Both the position numbers and the translations under genes were made by a program. This document shows, in pieces, positions 36,236-46,244 of a stretch of DNA of 56,737 nucleotides (positions within the stretch are counted from its first letter, which is position 1; every line of letters begins with the position of its first letter). Source of the stretch: Gloeocapsa sp. DLM2.Bin57 (GTDB lineage: Bacteria > Cyanobacteriota > Cyanobacteriia > Cyanobacteriales > Gloeocapsaceae); assembly GCA_007693955.1 (NCBI GenBank), contig RECR01000078.1:1-56737 (forward strand). The letters run 5' to 3'. The notes beneath the pieces were generated by a model that did no database searches, was not told where the DNA came from, and worked only from the letters and a program-made list of their open reading frames with translations.

Positions 36236-37189
36236 ATGCTTAATCAAACATCAAGACGCAACTTTTTACTAGCAGGACTAACTCTAGCAGGTACGATCGC
36301 TTGGAAAACTCAGCTTAAATCAGATAATCAACCCATCACCCCTATTCCTGAAAGAATCCTGGGGAAAACAGGAGTATCTGTCCCCATTTTTGGACTCGGA
36401 GGAGCAGGAAGAACACCCTTATCTCAAGCTAATAAAGAAACAGAAGCTAGAAAAATTATTGAAGCAGCTTTAGAAGGAGGTATCCGTTATTTTGATACAG
36501 CAGCTAGTTATGGGCCATCAGAAGATTATTTAGGTCAGGTTTTACCATCTTATCGTCAACAAGTCTTTCTCGCTAGTAAAACGGGAGCAAGGGATAGAGA
36601 AGGAGCATGGCGCAATTTAGAGCGATCGCTACAACGTCTCAACACCGATTATCTCGATTTATGGCAATTACACCACGTCTCCTTTAATCAGGAATTAGAG
36701 CAAATTTTTGGGCAAAATGGCGCAATCAAAGCCTTAGAAGAAGCTATAGACCAAAAAATCGTGCGTTTTTCGGGAATAACAGGACATCACGAACCCGCAG
36801 TCATTGCCGAAGCTTTAAGACTTTATCCTTTTGATACTACCTTAATTACCCTCAACGCAGCCGATATCCATCATCCCCGCCCCTTTAGTACAGGTGTTCT
36901 TCCTTTAGCTCAAACTCAAAATGTGGGGGTAATCGCTATGAAAGTACCCGCTTATGGTCGTTTATTCAAACCAGGATTACTCAAGGGAATGAGTGAAGCT
37001 ATGGGATACTCATTATCCCTAAGAGGGGTTCATTGCTGTATCATTGCAGTAGAAAACGTTAAACAATTGCAAGCTAATCTAGAAGTAGCTAGAAATTATC
37101 AACCCCTAACTCAAGCTCAAATGGGAGAAATAGAGCAAAAAACAGCTCACGCTTGGGAAGATAGTAACTTTTTCCGCGCTTGGACATAA
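36236..37189 (+). CDS. Aldo/keto reductase with twin-arginine signal
   Basis: A 317-aa protein. The start at 36236 gives TSRRNFLLAGLTLAG, a twin-arginine signal suggesting export in folded form; an upstream in-frame start would overlap DUF427 and is rejected. The barrel shows DTAASYGPSEDYLG (catalytic Asp and Tyr), FLASKTG (Lys) and WQLHHV (His). It resembles the cyanobacterial Tsr4/YdhF-type reductases, with an unknown carbonyl substrate. An export signal is unusual for a NAD(P)H-dependent enzyme and raises the question of its cofactor supply. Confidence 0.85.
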   Translation: MLNQTSRRNFLLAGLTLAGTIAWKTQLKSDNQPITPIPERILGKTGVSVPIFGLGGAGRTPLSQANKETEARKIIEAALEGGIRYFDTAASYGPSEDYLGQVLPSYRQQVFLASKTGARDREGAWRNLERSLQRLNTDYLDLWQLHHVSFNQELEQIFGQNGAIKALEEAIDQKIVRFSGITGHHEPAVIAEALRLYPFDTTLITLNAADIHHPRPFSTGVLPLAQTQNVGVIAMKVPAYGRLFKPGLLKGMSEAMGYSLSLRGVHCCIIAVENVKQLQANLEVARNYQPLTQAQMGEIEQKTAHAWEDSNFFRAWT

Positions 37190-37197
37190 ATATAACT

Positions 37198-37581
37198 ATG
37201 CAACCACCAGTAGAAAGAATCAGATTATCACAAACAGCTAGAGACCAATTAGTTAAACTCAAAAGATATACTAAAATAGAGCAATGGAATATCTTATGTA
37301 GATGGGGATTTTGTCGCTCTTTAGCGGAGGAGACTATCCCCTCCCCTGTACCACTTCCTGCTGATAGCAACGTAGAATTAACTTGGCGAGTATTTGCAGG
37401 TGACTTATCAGACGCTTTAATTATCGCTTTAAAACAACGTTGTTATCAGGATGGTTTGGGTATAGACTCAGATACCCTCGCTCAACAATTTCGCCTCCAC
37501 CTCCATCGGGGTATTGGTTACTTAGCAGGGGATATTAACCTCAAAAGTATCGAAGGGCTAATAACTGTTATGGATTCATAA
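37198..37581 (+). CDS. dndE: Orphan DndE-family protein
   Basis: A 127-aa protein with the DndE pattern: RIRLSQTARDQLVKLKRYT, then WNILCRWGFCRSL, and the C-terminal LHLHRGIGYLAG. In Dnd systems DndE forms a tetramer, binds nicked double-stranded DNA and takes part in phosphorothioate modification with DndA, C and D. None of those genes, nor restriction genes, are in the window. The ATG at 37198 is preferred over a TTG at 37180 that overlaps the reductase gene. It ends 3 bp from the convergent tRNA-Asn. Its role without partners is unknown. Confidence 0.8.
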   Translation: MQPPVERIRLSQTARDQLVKLKRYTKIEQWNILCRWGFCRSLAEETIPSPVPLPADSNVELTWRVFAGDLSDALIIALKQRCYQDGLGIDSDTLAQQFRLHLHRGIGYLAGDINLKSIEGLITVMDS

Positions 37582-37584
37582 TAA

Positions 37585-37656
37585 CTCCCCAGGCAGGATT
37601 CGAACCTGCGACCAATCGATTAACAGTCGACCGCTCTACCGCTGAGCTACTGAGGA
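37585..37656 (-). tRNA. tRNA-Asn (GTT)
   Basis: A 72-nt cloverleaf on the minus strand. The acceptor pair is TCCTCAG with CTGGGGA, the D arm has GCTCAGCGGTAGAGC, the anticodon loop reads CTGTTAA with anticodon GTT, and the T arm is GCAGGTTCGAATCCTGC. The CCA end is not encoded. Confidence 0.97.
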
Positions 37657-37749
37657 ACGTTGCTTTCTCAACCTTAACTATTATAACCACAAACACAGAA
37701 ATTTAGCAAGAGTTTTGCCAATTTTTTTTGTAAGAAGGATTTCGCCTCT

Positions 37750-38439
37750 ATGGAACTAGATATTATCACCCTGTTTCCTGATTTTTTTACCTCACCCTTG
37801 CATTCTGGATTATTAGGAAAAGCCTTAGCTCAAGCGATCGCCACAGTGAAGCTGATTAATCCGAGAGACTTTACCACCGATAAACATCATCGCGTAGATG
37901 ATGAACCCTACGGAGGAGGAGTAGGAATGTTACTTAAACCTGAGCCGATTTTTGCTGCAGTAGAATCTGTAGAAATTATCGGTAAAAAACAGGTTATCTT
38001 AATGAGTCCCATGGGTCAACCCCTTAATCAACCATTACTCAAAGATTTAGCTAATAATTATCAGCAATTGATTATCATTTGTGGTCATTATGAGGGAGTT
38101 GATGAAAGAGTCAGTAATTTATTAGACTTAGAGGTATCCTTGGGGGATTTTGTACTCACTTGTGGAGAAATACCCGCTTTAGCTTTAATTAATGGGGTAG
38201 TCAGATTGTTACCAGGAACAGTAGGTAAAGAAGCATCTCTCAAGACAGAAAGTTTTGAAGAAGGTTTATTAGATTATCCCCAATATACACGTCCCGCTGT
38301 CTTCCGAGGTTGGGAAGTTCCCGCAGTTTTACGATCAGGTAATCATCAAGCGATCGCTAACTGGAGAAAAGAACAACAAATGGAAAGAACTCGCTCGAGA
38401 CGTCCTGATTTATGGAAAAATTATCAAGAAAATGCTTAA
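37750..38439 (+). CDS. trmD: tRNA (guanine-N1-)-methyltransferase
   Basis: A 229-aa SPOUT-class enzyme that makes m1G37 in tRNAs to prevent frameshifting. It begins MELDIITLFPDFF, carries DDEPYGGGVGMLLKPEPIF, and has the trefoil-knot SAM site CGHYEGVDERV and SLGDFVLTCGEIPAL. Full length. Its last codons overlap the start of the degraded DUF4253-like gene by 8 bp. Confidence 0.96.
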   Translation: MELDIITLFPDFFTSPLHSGLLGKALAQAIATVKLINPRDFTTDKHHRVDDEPYGGGVGMLLKPEPIFAAVESVEIIGKKQVILMSPMGQPLNQPLLKDLANNYQQLIIICGHYEGVDERVSNLLDLEVSLGDFVLTCGEIPALALINGVVRLLPGTVGKEASLKTESFEEGLLDYPQYTRPAVFRGWEVPAVLRSGNHQAIANWRKEQQMERTRSRRPDLWKNYQENA

Positions 38440-39334
38440 TCATCCTCAAGATATCTCTAGTTTCCTCGCCGGAAGTTTTCTCGAAAATAGAGTCATCAGA
38501 TCTCTAATTATTTCCGAATCTTCACAAGTTGCTTTAGCTATTAATATTACTCAAGCAGAAAGTTTACCAGCTTGGGAACTTTTACGTTCTTTTCTTCCCC
38601 AAACTCAACCTTATCCTCTTATTACCCTAAGTTGGTCTGATGAAGACTATTTCTCTCGTTTTTATTATCAAGAAGAATCTGCGGATTAATAGTCATTACT
38701 AGCCCAGAAGCAATTATTAAACAACTAACAGAGGTAGATTTAGAAGCTTTTTTAGAACAACAAAGTCAAATATTATTTGACGATTATTTAGAAAATGGTC
38801 TGGATTATTCCCTAGAATTAATCAGATAAACTAAGGGAATTAGTCCAGAAAAAGCAGAAATAAACAAACTAATTAAAGCTAAGATTATTCAATCAGAACT
38901 AGAATTAGAAAAGTGGTTAGAACAATGGGAATTAAACAACTTTTTTGAATTAAAAAAAGCACAACTATTAACACAACTTATCTCAATTGGTTTGAAGAAA
39001 ATAACCCAGATCCGTTAGATTTACTCCTCTTACCTACCCCCAATAGTTGGGAATCCCTAGGGTATCTACATTGGTACGGAGCAGGTACAGTAGGAACACC
39101 AATAGTCATGAAATTGTTACAAAAATGGCCTGAACAATATCAAGCACAGTTAGTTTGTCATTATGGCACAATGTTGCAACTATCATTAACTGAATCTCCC
39201 TCTAATCTAGATGAAGCTTTTACTTTAGCTTGGGTACAAATAGCGATCGCTCCTTGTACAGTTTTACTACCTGGAGTTAGCCTCAGAGAACACGATTCTA
39301 GCTTGATTAGGGCTAAAACGTTGGTTTTTGCATG
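38432..39334 (+). pseudogene. Degraded DUF4253-like gene
   Basis: A coding sequence recoverable only in pieces. Frame one runs from ATG 38432 to a stop at 38687-38689 (LNHPQDISSFLAGSFLENR). It continues in a second frame as LIVITSPEAIIKQL, is cut by an in-frame TAA near 38827, resumes as TKGISPEKAEINKL, shifts again near 38975, and ends as LLLPTPNSWESLGYLHWYG to a stop at 39332-39334. The C-terminal part resembles DUF4253. Two frameshifts and one stop make function unlikely. The start overlaps trmD by 8 bp, so it was once coupled to it. Confidence 0.75.
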
Positions 39335-39382
39335 AGAAACCTTAGAATGGTAAAATAAACATTAATAGTTTAATCGATAAAA

Positions 39383-40255
39383 GTGCCTAAATTTAATTGG
39401 ATATTATCACTAATAGCTTGTACCAGTATAACTATGACTGTATCTCCAGTCCTAGGACAAGCTTTAATACCCTATAATCCCGAAGTCAACCCCGAACAAG
39501 CCGAAGACTTAGGAATAAGATTAACACAAGATGTTATCGAATTATTGCGTTTTGGCAGACCAGAATTAGCTCTCCCCAGAGCAGAATTAGCCACACAATT
39601 AGCACCAGAAAGGTTTGAACCCTGGTTAGTCTTGGGAACTATATATATAGAAGCAGGAGAAGTCGAAAAAGGGATAAACGCCTTAGAAACAGCCCAAAAA
39701 TTAGCACCACAAGAAGGAAGTATCTTATTAGCTGTCGGCAGTGCTTATTTTCAAAAAGGGGATTATCGACAAGCAGTTAAAAATCTAGAAGCAGGTTTAG
39801 TATTAGAGCCAAATTCTATCCAGGGGTTATTTGAACTAGGTAACTCCCATTTAATGTTAAGAGAATTTGAACAAGCTATTAAAAGTTATGAACGATCCCT
39901 AGAAGTAGAGCCAGACTTTTGGCCCTCGATCAATAATATTGGCTTAGTAAAATACGAACAAGGAGAGGTAGAAACAGCGATCAGACTCTGGGAAGAAACC
40001 TTAGAATTAGACGATCAACAAGCAGAACCAATGTTAGCGATCGCTGTAGCGCAATATACCCAAGGAAAACAAGCAGAAGGCTTAGACTTAGGCAAACAAG
40101 CTCTATCCCTAGACAGCAGCTATGCAGACTTAGACTACCTAAGAAAAAATCTCTGGGGAGATATCTTAATCAAAGATACCATCGTTTTCCTAGAAGACCC
40201 AACTATGCAAGCTTTAATCAGTCGTTTACAACAAACATCAACACCACAGGAGTAA
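39383..40255 (+). CDS. Exported TPR protein
   Basis: A 290-aa protein starting at GTG 39383. Residues 1-25 form a signal peptide ([20 protein letters not shown], then QALIP). From about residue 50 to 250 there are about six TPR units, recognisable by [19 protein letters not shown], ALxPNSxxxLFELG and [17 protein letters not shown]-like spacing. Likely periplasmic or thylakoid-lumen scaffold. lysC follows after 13 bp, so they may share a transcript. Confidence 0.85.
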   Translation: MPKFNWILSLIACTSITMTVSPVLGQALIPYNPEVNPEQAEDLGIRLTQDVIELLRFGRPELALPRAELATQLAPERFEPWLVLGTIYIEAGEVEKGINALETAQKLAPQEGSILLAVGSAYFQKGDYRQAVKNLEAGLVLEPNSIQGLFELGNSHLMLREFEQAIKSYERSLEVEPDFWPSINNIGLVKYEQGEVETAIRLWEETLELDDQQAEPMLAIAVAQYTQGKQAEGLDLGKQALSLDSSYADLDYLRKNLWGDILIKDTIVFLEDPTMQALISRLQQTSTPQE

Positions 40256-40268
40256 AAAACAAGAGTCA

Positions 40269-42074
40269 ATGGCGCTAATTGTGCAAAAATACGGTGGTAC
40301 ATCAGTAGGCTCTATAGAACGCATCAAAAAAGTAGCCGAAAGAGTACAAAAAACCGTCAATCAAGGCAATCAAGTTGTAGTAGTAGTGTCCGCGATGGGC
40401 AAAACCACCGACGGGTTAGTTAGTCTAGCCAGAGAAATCTCAGATAATCCCTGTCGCCGAGAAATGGATATGCTCTTATCCACAGGAGAACAAGTCTCTA
40501 TAGCCCTATTAAGTATGGCACTACAGAGTCAGGGACAACCAGCAATATCCCTCACAGGAGCACAAGTAGGGATAGTGACAGAAGGAGAACATAGTAAAGC
40601 TCGTATTCTCGAAATTAGAAGAGAAAGAATACAACGTCATCTCAATCAAGGAGAAGTAGTAGTCGTAGCAGGATTTCAAGGAATCAGTCAAAGCAACGAT
40701 TTAGAAATAACCACCCTAGGAAGAGGAGGATCAGACACCTCAGCAGTAGCTTTAGCAGCATCACTACAAGCCGACTTATGCGAAATATATACAGATGTAC
40801 CAGGAATACTCACCACCGATCCTCGTATCGTACCAGAAGCACAATTACTCAGAGAAATCACCAGCGATGAAATGCTAGAATTGGCTAGTCTAGGTGCAAA
40901 AGTACTCCACCCCAGAGCAGTAGAAATAGCTCGTAACTATGGAGTACCCCTAGTAGTAAGATCTAGTTGGACCGATGATCCAGGTACAAAAGTAATCTCA
41001 CCCTTACCTCACTCGGTATCTCTACAAAACCTAGAACTCAATCGCTCAGTCAACGCGGTAGAATTCGACCGAGATCAAGTCCAGATAGCTATATTACAGA
41101 TACCAGATAAACCTGGAATAGCAGCTAGTCTCTTTGGGGAAATCGCTAGACAAGGATTAGACGTAGATTTAATCATTCAATCTATCCACGCCGAACAAAC
41201 TAATGATATCGCTTTTACCGTGGCGGCAAAAATGAGTGAGCAAGCAGAAGCAGTAGCTAAAGGAATCACCCCTATCCTACGCAGTGCACCAGAAAATAAC
41301 CAAGAAGCAGAAGTAGTCGTAGAAGAAAAAATCGCTAAAGTAGCCATTACAGGAGCAGGAATTATTGGACGTCCCGGAATAGCAGCCAAAATGTTCCAAA
41401 CCCTAGCTAGTCAAGGTATTAATATTAAACTGATCTCCACCTCAGAAGTAAAAATGAGTTGTGTTATCGCAGCAGCAGAACTAGATAAGGCGATCGCCAG
41501 TTTATGTCAAGCTTTTGAGGTAGAATCTTCCCAAGTGAAAACACCTGAGTTGGCAACTTCTCCTAATACTATAGTACGAGGCGTGGCTTTAGACCTGAAA
41601 CAAGTTCGTTTAGCTATTCGTCAAATTCCCGATCAACCAGGAATGGCGGCTAATCTTTTTAACCTTCTGGCTCAAAACAATATTAGCGTCTATATGATTA
41701 TTCAATCTCAACGGGATGACTTTAAAGAATCAAAACGAACCCGAGATATAGCCTTTACCATCGCTGAAGATGACCTAGAATTAGCTAGTCAAATTTTAGC
41801 TGAATTTATTAACCAGATGGGTTGTCCACCCTTAGCAATTGATAGAGAAATAGCTAAAGTCAGTATAGTTGGTTCAGGCATGATTGGAAATCCTGGAGTA
41901 GCAGCTAAATTTTTTACAGCTTTAGCTCAAGCTAATATTAATATCGAGATGATCGCTACCTCAGAGATAAAAGTTAGTTGTGTAGTGCCTAAACAAGACG
42001 CTGAAAAAGCCTTACGAGTAACCCATAGCGCTTTTGGTTTAGGAGGAGAAACTAGAATTAATATTCCCGCTTAG
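40269..42074 (+). CDS. lysC: Aspartate kinase with four ACT domains
   Basis: A 601-aa enzyme that phosphorylates aspartate, opening lysine, threonine and methionine synthesis. The kinase domain has [15 protein letters not shown] at the start and [15 protein letters not shown] near 155. Four ACT domains follow from about 265, in two pairs ([60 protein letters not shown]), showing internal duplication of the regulatory half. This long form is typical of cyanobacteria and implies feedback by lysine or threonine. Its 3' end overlaps the convergent acyltransferase gene by 17 bp. Confidence 0.95.
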   Translation: MALIVQKYGGTSVGSIERIKKVAERVQKTVNQGNQVVVVVSAMGKTTDGLVSLAREISDNPCRREMDMLLSTGEQVSIALLSMALQSQGQPAISLTGAQVGIVTEGEHSKARILEIRRERIQRHLNQGEVVVVAGFQGISQSNDLEITTLGRGGSDTSAVALAASLQADLCEIYTDVPGILTTDPRIVPEAQLLREITSDEMLELASLGAKVLHPRAVEIARNYGVPLVVRSSWTDDPGTKVISPLPHSVSLQNLELNRSVNAVEFDRDQVQIAILQIPDKPGIAASLFGEIARQGLDVDLIIQSIHAEQTNDIAFTVAAKMSEQAEAVAKGITPILRSAPENNQEAEVVVEEKIAKVAITGAGIIGRPGIAAKMFQTLASQGINIKLISTSEVKMSCVIAAAELDKAIASLCQAFEVESSQVKTPELATSPNTIVRGVALDLKQVRLAIRQIPDQPGMAANLFNLLAQNNISVYMIIQSQRDDFKESKRTRDIAFTIAEDDLELASQILAEFINQMGCPPLAIDREIAKVSIVGSGMIGNPGVAAKFFTALAQANINIEMIATSEIKVSCVVPKQDAEKALRVTHSAFGLGGETRINIPA

Positions 42075-42975
42075 TTTTCTCCTCTCTAACTAACTGATCA
42101 AGCTGTTGTTGCATCAGTTGACAAACCAAATCATAACATTGATTAACATATTGCTGATCACGAGCAGCTTGTTCACCATATTTAGCAAACACAATCGGTG
42201 GACAAACCCTAGTATGTAACTGTATGGGTAAAGGAATATTCGGTAATGGACCAATACCAATCCCCCAAGGTAAACCCAAATAAATAGGAAAAACTTCTAA
42301 ATCTAGATTAGTTAAATTCAGTAATCCCCATTGCTCTAATTGCTGCAGTTGAGGGTAAATATCACCTAACACCAATAAAGTGGCATGAGCACCATAACAG
42401 ATAAAGGGAATAATAGGCAACTCATATCGTAAAGCTAATTTGATAAAAGCACGATTACCAGCAAAATAAATAGAATTTCTTAAAGCATAAGGACGAAAAA
42501 CATCTCGAATACCACCAGGATAAATTAACAAACTAGCACCACGATTTAAAGCAGCGATCGCCATACGGGGATGAGCTTGAATTGCGCCAACTTGAGTAGC
42601 CAGACGAGCAGATCCAGGTAAAAACTTCCAGACACGAGCATCCATGAGACCATAGGTGAGTTTTTCTGTCCCAAAACGTCGAAACCAATCATAAATCATC
42701 ATCGACATATCAGGAGCAGCTAACCCACCATTATGAGAGCCAATCAATAATACTTGTTGATCTTTAGGTATGTTTTCCCAACCATCAGTTTTAACCCGAA
42801 AGTAATAACGATAAAACCAACCGTATAAGCGTAATAATTCGGCAATCACCCGAGGATCGCGCTCATCTAGAGACCAACCCGTAAGGGTATTAGGGGTAGC
42901 TAAACTAGCTTTGAGATATAAATTAGCACAGGTGCTAATAACCTTACTTAGTTCTTGAATCGCTTTAATATCCAT
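42058..42975 (-). CDS. PlsC-like glycerolipid acyltransferase
   Basis: A 305-aa protein of the lysophospholipid/DGAT2-like acyltransferase group. The catalytic motif is a variant Hxxxx[15 protein letters not shown] near residue 80, with longer spacing than the classical HxxxxD of PlsC. Downstream blocks are [16 protein letters not shown] and [15 protein letters not shown], typical of the family. A membrane-associated lipid acyltransferase is likely; acceptor unknown (lysophosphatidate, diacylglycerol or a quinol are possible). Confidence 0.75.
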   Translation of the reverse strand: MDIKAIQELSKVISTCANLYLKASLATPNTLTGWSLDERDPRVIAELLRLYGWFYRYYFRVKTDGWENIPKDQQVLLIGSHNGGLAAPDMSMMIYDWFRRFGTEKLTYGLMDARVWKFLPGSARLATQVGAIQAHPRMAIAALNRGASLLIYPGGIRDVFRPYALRNSIYFAGNRAFIKLALRYELPIIPFICYGAHATLLVLGDIYPQLQQLEQWGLLNLTNLDLEVFPIYLGLPWGIGIGPLPNIPLPIQLHTRVCPPIVFAKYGEQAARDQQYVNQCYDLVCQLMQQQLDQLVREEKTKREY

Positions 42976-43041
42976 AACTAAAATTAGAGACTAAGCTATG
43001 CTAGTAATTAGACTCGAAAATAGCAATTAAAGTAGGTGTCT

Positions 43042-44808
43042 ATGCGTAAACTACTAATCCTAGTATTGTTTTTAGTTGGCTTAGGATTTGCTCTAGCTAA
43101 CTTTCCCGGACTAGCTAAACAGGGAGAATTTGACTCTATTGTACTCAATTTCCGTGAAGATTTGCCCAAAACCGAAATTAGAGACAAAATTCAACTTCTC
43201 TCAACCAGATATAACCAAGAGATTAATCTCAACAGTGTTTTTAGCATCGAAGATAATATTTACATTCTTCCAGGGGATAAACAATTAATTAAAGCCTTGC
43301 GTAACTCTCCCCTGAAACAACTTACCGAATATATCGAGCCTAATTATGTTTATCATACTTTAGAAGTGCCAAACGACCCCGATTATAGTAAACAGTGGAA
43401 TTTGCGTAGCATCAACGTTGAACAAGCTTGGGATGAAACCAAAGGAGAAGGAGTCGTAGTCGCTGTCATCGATACAGGAGTAACCAGAGTACCAGATCTC
43501 CAACAAACCGAATTTGTAACAGGTTATGACTTTATTAATAATCATACACGAGCTACTGATGACGTAGGACATGGTACACACGTAGCAGGAACGATCGCCC
43601 AATCCACCAATAATAACTATGGAGTAGCAGGAATAGCCTACCAAGCCAAAATCATGCCCATTAAAGTACTTGGTATAGGTGGTGGGACAGTGGCTGACAT
43701 CGCTGAAGGTATTCGCTTCGCTGCTGATAACGGCGCACAAGTCATTAACATGAGTTTAGGTGGCGGTGGTGAAAGTAAACTGATGGAAGAAGCGATTAAC
43801 TATGCTTATGACAAAGGAGTGGTCATAATCGCTGCCGCAGGTAATGCTAATCAAAATGCCTCTTCTTATCCCGCGCGTTATCCTAAAGTCATTGGTGTTT
43901 CTGCTTTAGACGCCGCTGGTAATAAAGCCGAATACTCTAACTTTGGTGCAGGAGTAGATATAGCAGCACCAGGAGGAGGAAAAGAAGATAAAATCCTGCA
44001 AAATACCATAGATCCTCAGACAGGTAAATCTGTGTTTATAGGTTATCAAGGTACAAGTATGGCAGCACCTCACGTCGCAGGGGTAGCAGCAATGCTCAAA
44101 AGTGTAGGAATTGAAGATCCCGGCGAAATACTCAGTATCTTAAAACAATCTGCTCGCAAAATTGACCCTGATCCTCTCAATGAATATGGTGCAGGACAAT
44201 TAGACGCAGGAGCAGCGGTAAGATTAGCCTTACGAGGACAATTGAATTTCCGTGACTTCTTCCGTTGGGTAAGAGATAATGGCTATCTCAATCCTCGTTT
44301 TTGGATTGATGGTGGCGCAGTTGCTTTACTACCTAAAATCGCGATGATGCTAGGTTCTTATCTTTTAGCTTGGCTATTGCGTTACTATTTTCCCTTTGGT
44401 TGGAGTTGGTCTCTCAGTAATGGCTTGATTTTTGGTAGTTCTGGTTTATTCTTGTTAAGAGGTTTCTATATCTTTGATTTACCTCAATGGCCATTTCGAG
44501 TCATGGGTAGTTCTCTAGCTGAGTTGGGGAATGCGATTCAGGGTACACCTGAGTTAAATCCCCTCTTTGCTAGTGTTTTGATTCCCTTTTTATTGATTGG
44601 CTTATTATCAGGTAATCCCTCAGGTAAATTGTTTGCTATTGGCTCTAGTCTAGGTATGACCGTAGCTTTAGGTGTAATGGCTTTCAGCTCCCCCCATCTC
44701 TGGTTACTTGGTTCAGGTGCGATCGCTTCTATTTTCCTAGGAGTTAACGCTTTACTCTGTTTTGGCTTAGCTTATCTCGCTAGTCAAGGAGAACAACAAA
44801 CCTTATGA
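43042..44808 (+). CDS. Subtilisin-like serine protease with C-terminal membrane domain
   Basis: A 588-aa S8 peptidase. The ATG at 43042 gives a signal sequence (RKLLILVLFLVGLGFALAN). A propeptide-like region runs to about 110; the catalytic triad is Asp in VVAVIDTGV, His in GHGTHVAGTIAQ and Ser in GTSMAAPHVAGVAAML. From about 430 there are four or five hydrophobic helices, so the protease is membrane-tethered with its catalytic domain likely outside the cytoplasm. A 73-aa gene overlaps its end by 4 bp (ATGA). Confidence 0.92.
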   Translation: MRKLLILVLFLVGLGFALANFPGLAKQGEFDSIVLNFREDLPKTEIRDKIQLLSTRYNQEINLNSVFSIEDNIYILPGDKQLIKALRNSPLKQLTEYIEPNYVYHTLEVPNDPDYSKQWNLRSINVEQAWDETKGEGVVVAVIDTGVTRVPDLQQTEFVTGYDFINNHTRATDDVGHGTHVAGTIAQSTNNNYGVAGIAYQAKIMPIKVLGIGGGTVADIAEGIRFAADNGAQVINMSLGGGGESKLMEEAINYAYDKGVVIIAAAGNANQNASSYPARYPKVIGVSALDAAGNKAEYSNFGAGVDIAAPGGGKEDKILQNTIDPQTGKSVFIGYQGTSMAAPHVAGVAAMLKSVGIEDPGEILSILKQSARKIDPDPLNEYGAGQLDAGAAVRLALRGQLNFRDFFRWVRDNGYLNPRFWIDGGAVALLPKIAMMLGSYLLAWLLRYYFPFGWSWSLSNGLIFGSSGLFLLRGFYIFDLPQWPFRVMGSSLAELGNAIQGTPELNPLFASVLIPFLLIGLLSGNPSGKLFAIGSSLGMTVALGVMAFSSPHLWLLGSGAIASIFLGVNALLCFGLAYLASQGEQQTL

Positions 44809-45026
44809 CTATCAAAGTAACTGGAACAGTAATGTATCAAGATTTAGGGGTAGGAACTTGGGCTGTAATTACCCCTAATCAACAAACCTATGAACTTAAA
44901 GATCCTCCCACTCCTTTACGTCAATCAGGATTAAAAGTAGAGATAGAAGGAGTAATCAGAGAGGATATCATGACTATAGCCATGATTGGTCCTGTCTTAG
45001 AGGTAAAATCTTTTCTAGTTCTCTAG
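44805..45026 (+). CDS. Small hypothetical protein
   Basis: A 73-aa beta-rich protein (KVTGTVMYQDLGVGTWAVI, LKVEIEGVIREDIMTI), possibly an OB-like small barrel as in DUF5818-type proteins; the family assignment is uncertain. No signal peptide. Its ATG overlaps the stop of the subtilase gene, implying translational coupling. A role as partner or inhibitor of the protease is a guess from position alone. Confidence 0.65.
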   Translation: MTIKVTGTVMYQDLGVGTWAVITPNQQTYELKDPPTPLRQSGLKVEIEGVIREDIMTIAMIGPVLEVKSFLVL

Positions 45027-45118
45027 CGCTACTTGACAAGGGAGAAGGGAGACGGGAGACTTCCGAGTATGATATATAGGAATAATAACCCCTTAAACCT
45101 AACTCCAAACTCCTTTCC

Positions 45119-46219
45119 CTACCTTAATAATTGGGCAAAATTTTCTAAAGTTCGATTATTTTCTGCGGGAGTACCAATAGTAATCCTTAAGCCACCTTGT
45201 GTATGACGGATAAGAGTACCCTTGCTTTTGAGATCTTGACTAAATTGTTGTAAATCTAGTTGGGGTGCACGCAAATAAATAAAATTAGCGGCACTTGGGA
45301 AAATGTGAAAATGGGGGTATTCTGCCAGATTTTGGGCTAATCTCTCTCTTTCTCTGATAGTTTCGGGAATAGTCCCTAATAACTCTTGACGGTGGTTGAG
45401 AGCAAGATTAGCTGCGGTTTGAGAAAAGGTGGGTAGATTATAGGGTAAACGAACTTTTTCTAAAATACTGGTAAATTCAGGTGAGGCGATCGCATAACCA
45501 AGGCGATGAGCAGCTAAACGAAAAGCTTTAGAAAAGGTGCGCAAAATCACCCAATTAGGATACTGGTTGATTTTAGTTACTAAACTGGTTTGACTATACT
45601 CAAAATAAGCCTCATCAATAACCAGCAAAACCTCTGGAGGTAAACTTTCTAACCAATCTATCTCAGCAGGAGTTACCAGGTTACCCGTAGGAGAGTTAGG
45701 ATGAACCAGAAATATAACGCGAATGGGTGGAGTTGAATGAGTCTCTAAAGCTTGTTGGGCTGCACCGAGATTGAGAGTAAAATCATCTTGTCTAGGAATG
45801 GTGGTGACAGGAATAGCTAAAGTTTTAGCGATAATCTCATACATAGAGAAGGTAGGATTAGCCACTAAAATTCCCCCTGCTCCTCCTACACAGGTAGCGA
45901 TTAACAAGGAGCGAATTAATTCATCAGAGCCATTACCTAAAGAAATCTGAGCAGGTGTAATCTCTCTTAACAGGGGTGAGGCTGATTCATTGACGTAATC
46001 GGCGATCGCCTGTTTTAACTGATGATGACTCCCATCGGGATAACGATTATTTTCTATTTGTTGCTGATATAACCAAGACAGTTTAGCTATCAATTCTGGT
46101 GGTAAATCATAGGCACTTTCATTGGTATCTAATCTATCTACTGGTTGAGAGGAAATTCCTCCAGGATGGGGAGTATAACTGCTAAAGGTAGCCAAATCGG
46201 CACGAATGAAGCCCACCAT
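45119..46219 (-). CDS. hisC: Histidinol-phosphate aminotransferase
   Basis: A 366-aa fold-type I PLP enzyme for histidine synthesis. It shows [14 protein letters not shown] at the N-terminus, [13 protein letters not shown], the Asp-loop [13 protein letters not shown], and the PLP lysine in [17 protein letters not shown]. Full length. Aromatic or other acidic-substrate aminotransferase activity cannot be excluded, since HisC paralogues share these motifs. A phosphoesterase gene lies 25 bp upstream on the same strand. Confidence 0.88.
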   Translation of the reverse strand: MVGFIRADLATFSSYTPHPGGISSQPVDRLDTNESAYDLPPELIAKLSWLYQQQIENNRYPDGSHHQLKQAIADYVNESASPLLREITPAQISLGNGSDELIRSLLIATCVGGAGGILVANPTFSMYEIIAKTLAIPVTTIPRQDDFTLNLGAAQQALETHSTPPIRVIFLVHPNSPTGNLVTPAEIDWLESLPPEVLLVIDEAYFEYSQTSLVTKINQYPNWVILRTFSKAFRLAAHRLGYAIASPEFTSILEKVRLPYNLPTFSQTAANLALNHRQELLGTIPETIRERERLAQNLAEYPHFHIFPSAANFIYLRAPQLDLQQFSQDLKSKGTLIRHTQGGLRITIGTPAENNRTLENFAQLLR

Positions 46220-46244
46220 ATTTTACTTGATTTGTAAACTGTAC

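Noticed and set aside
37585-37656. tRNA-Asn considered as an integration site for an island.
   Set aside because: No integrase, no direct repeat of the tRNA end and no island-like gene content on either side.
45027-45118. Purine-rich GGGAGAAGGGAGACGGGAGA stretch considered as a regulatory site.
   Set aside because: It resembles common degenerate repeat sequence of cyanobacterial intergenic regions, with no defined motif.
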